From positions 1-52,098 of the forward strand of contig DAIDJF010000040.1 in NCBI GenBank assembly GCA_027451525.1: a stretch of 52,098 bases of DNA, read 5' to 3'. The notes under the pieces were generated by a model. It saw only the letters and a list, made by a program, of their open reading frames with translations, made no database searches and was not told where the DNA came from. Shown piece by piece: positions 51,849 to 52,098 of this stretch. Position 1 is the stretch's first letter, and each line of letters opens with the position of its first letter. A program made the position numbers and the translations under genes. The DNA comes from Ktedonobacterales bacterium (GTDB lineage: Bacteria; Chloroflexota; Ktedonobacteria; Ktedonobacterales; Ktedonobacteraceae).

Positions 51849-52044
51849 TGGGAGCGGTGAGATACAACCTGGGACAGCTCTGAAACGAGATGTGCCATCA
51901 CGGGAAATTCTAATCTTGGCTTAAAATCTGCTTAACATTTCTAGAGTAAAGTAGGGATAACAAACAGCAGAGCAAGCAAATGAACACATTGCTTGGGTGC
52001 ATGGGTAGGAATAAAAAATTTTAAGCTAAAGGAGTTAAAAGATC

Positions 52045-52098
52045 ATGTGGAGCTTCATCAGCAAAATTCTTCTGGATATTCTCGCTGGTTTGATTGTC
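52045..52098 (+). CDS. Start of a small membrane protein, cut by window end
   Basis: The ATG at 52045 follows AAAGGAG by about nine bases and opens MWSFISKILLDILAGLIV, running off the window. The hydrophobic start with LAGLI resembles the GlsB/YeaQ/YmgE transglycosylase-associated family, but 18 residues are too few to be sure. Confidence 0.5.
   Translation, partial: MWSFISKILLDILAGLIV

Overview
The window reads as chromosomal DNA of a Ktedonobacteria-like Chloroflexota bacterium (an inference). It has moderate GC and Gram-positive-style Shine-Dalgarno sites with some TTG starts. It also has a zwf-opcA pair, an actinobacteria-like FHA/SEDS cell-wall cluster, a T-box leader, and scattered GTAGGGGC palindromic repeats. 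I see no rRNA, tRNA, CRISPR array, phage or complete insertion sequence.

From 1 to about 24.0 kb nearly everything lies on the minus strand and is housekeeping. Listed in transcription order: nusA-ylxR-infB-rbfA-nrnA-truB (transcription/translation, without rimP or ylxQ), ribF, fhaA-fhaB-ftsW with two unrecognised coiled-coil genes, mutS, tkt-tal, and zwf-opcA-pgl-rpe. The last two groups supply most of the pentose phosphate pathway; gnd and rpiB are not here.

From 24 to 34 kb lies a fatty-acid or branched-chain acyl-CoA oxidation electron route: an acyl-CoA dehydrogenase, EtfB, EtfA and a membrane iron-sulfur protein of the EtfD type. A PIN-toxin/antitoxin pair is inserted between etfA and the etfD-like gene. 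A LacI-family regulator is divergent from etfB, with a clear palindromic operator and a strong etfB promoter in the shared spacer. A polynucleotide-kinase-like P-loop protein, an SPW-repeat membrane protein and a CorC/CNNM protein lie nearby.

From 34 to 41 kb are an unrecognised membrane-anchored protein, a PH-like/two-TM protein, cytochrome bd oxidase (cydA-cydB) with a DUF202 protein abutting cydB, and an anchored Vgb-like beta-propeller.

The most unusual locus is at 40.98-42.95 kb. A TTGACA promoter and a full T-box riboswitch with terminator drive a 461-residue alanyl-tRNA synthetase paralogue. It ends where the editing domain would start. A nest of palindromic MITE-like repeats follows it.

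The right end (43.6-52.1 kb) holds a methyltransferase, an acyl-CoA synthetase, an acetamidase/formamidase, an HNH endonuclease with a frameshifted upstream partner, a TRIC/UPF0126 membrane protein, argJ-argD, and the start of a small membrane protein cut by the window edge.
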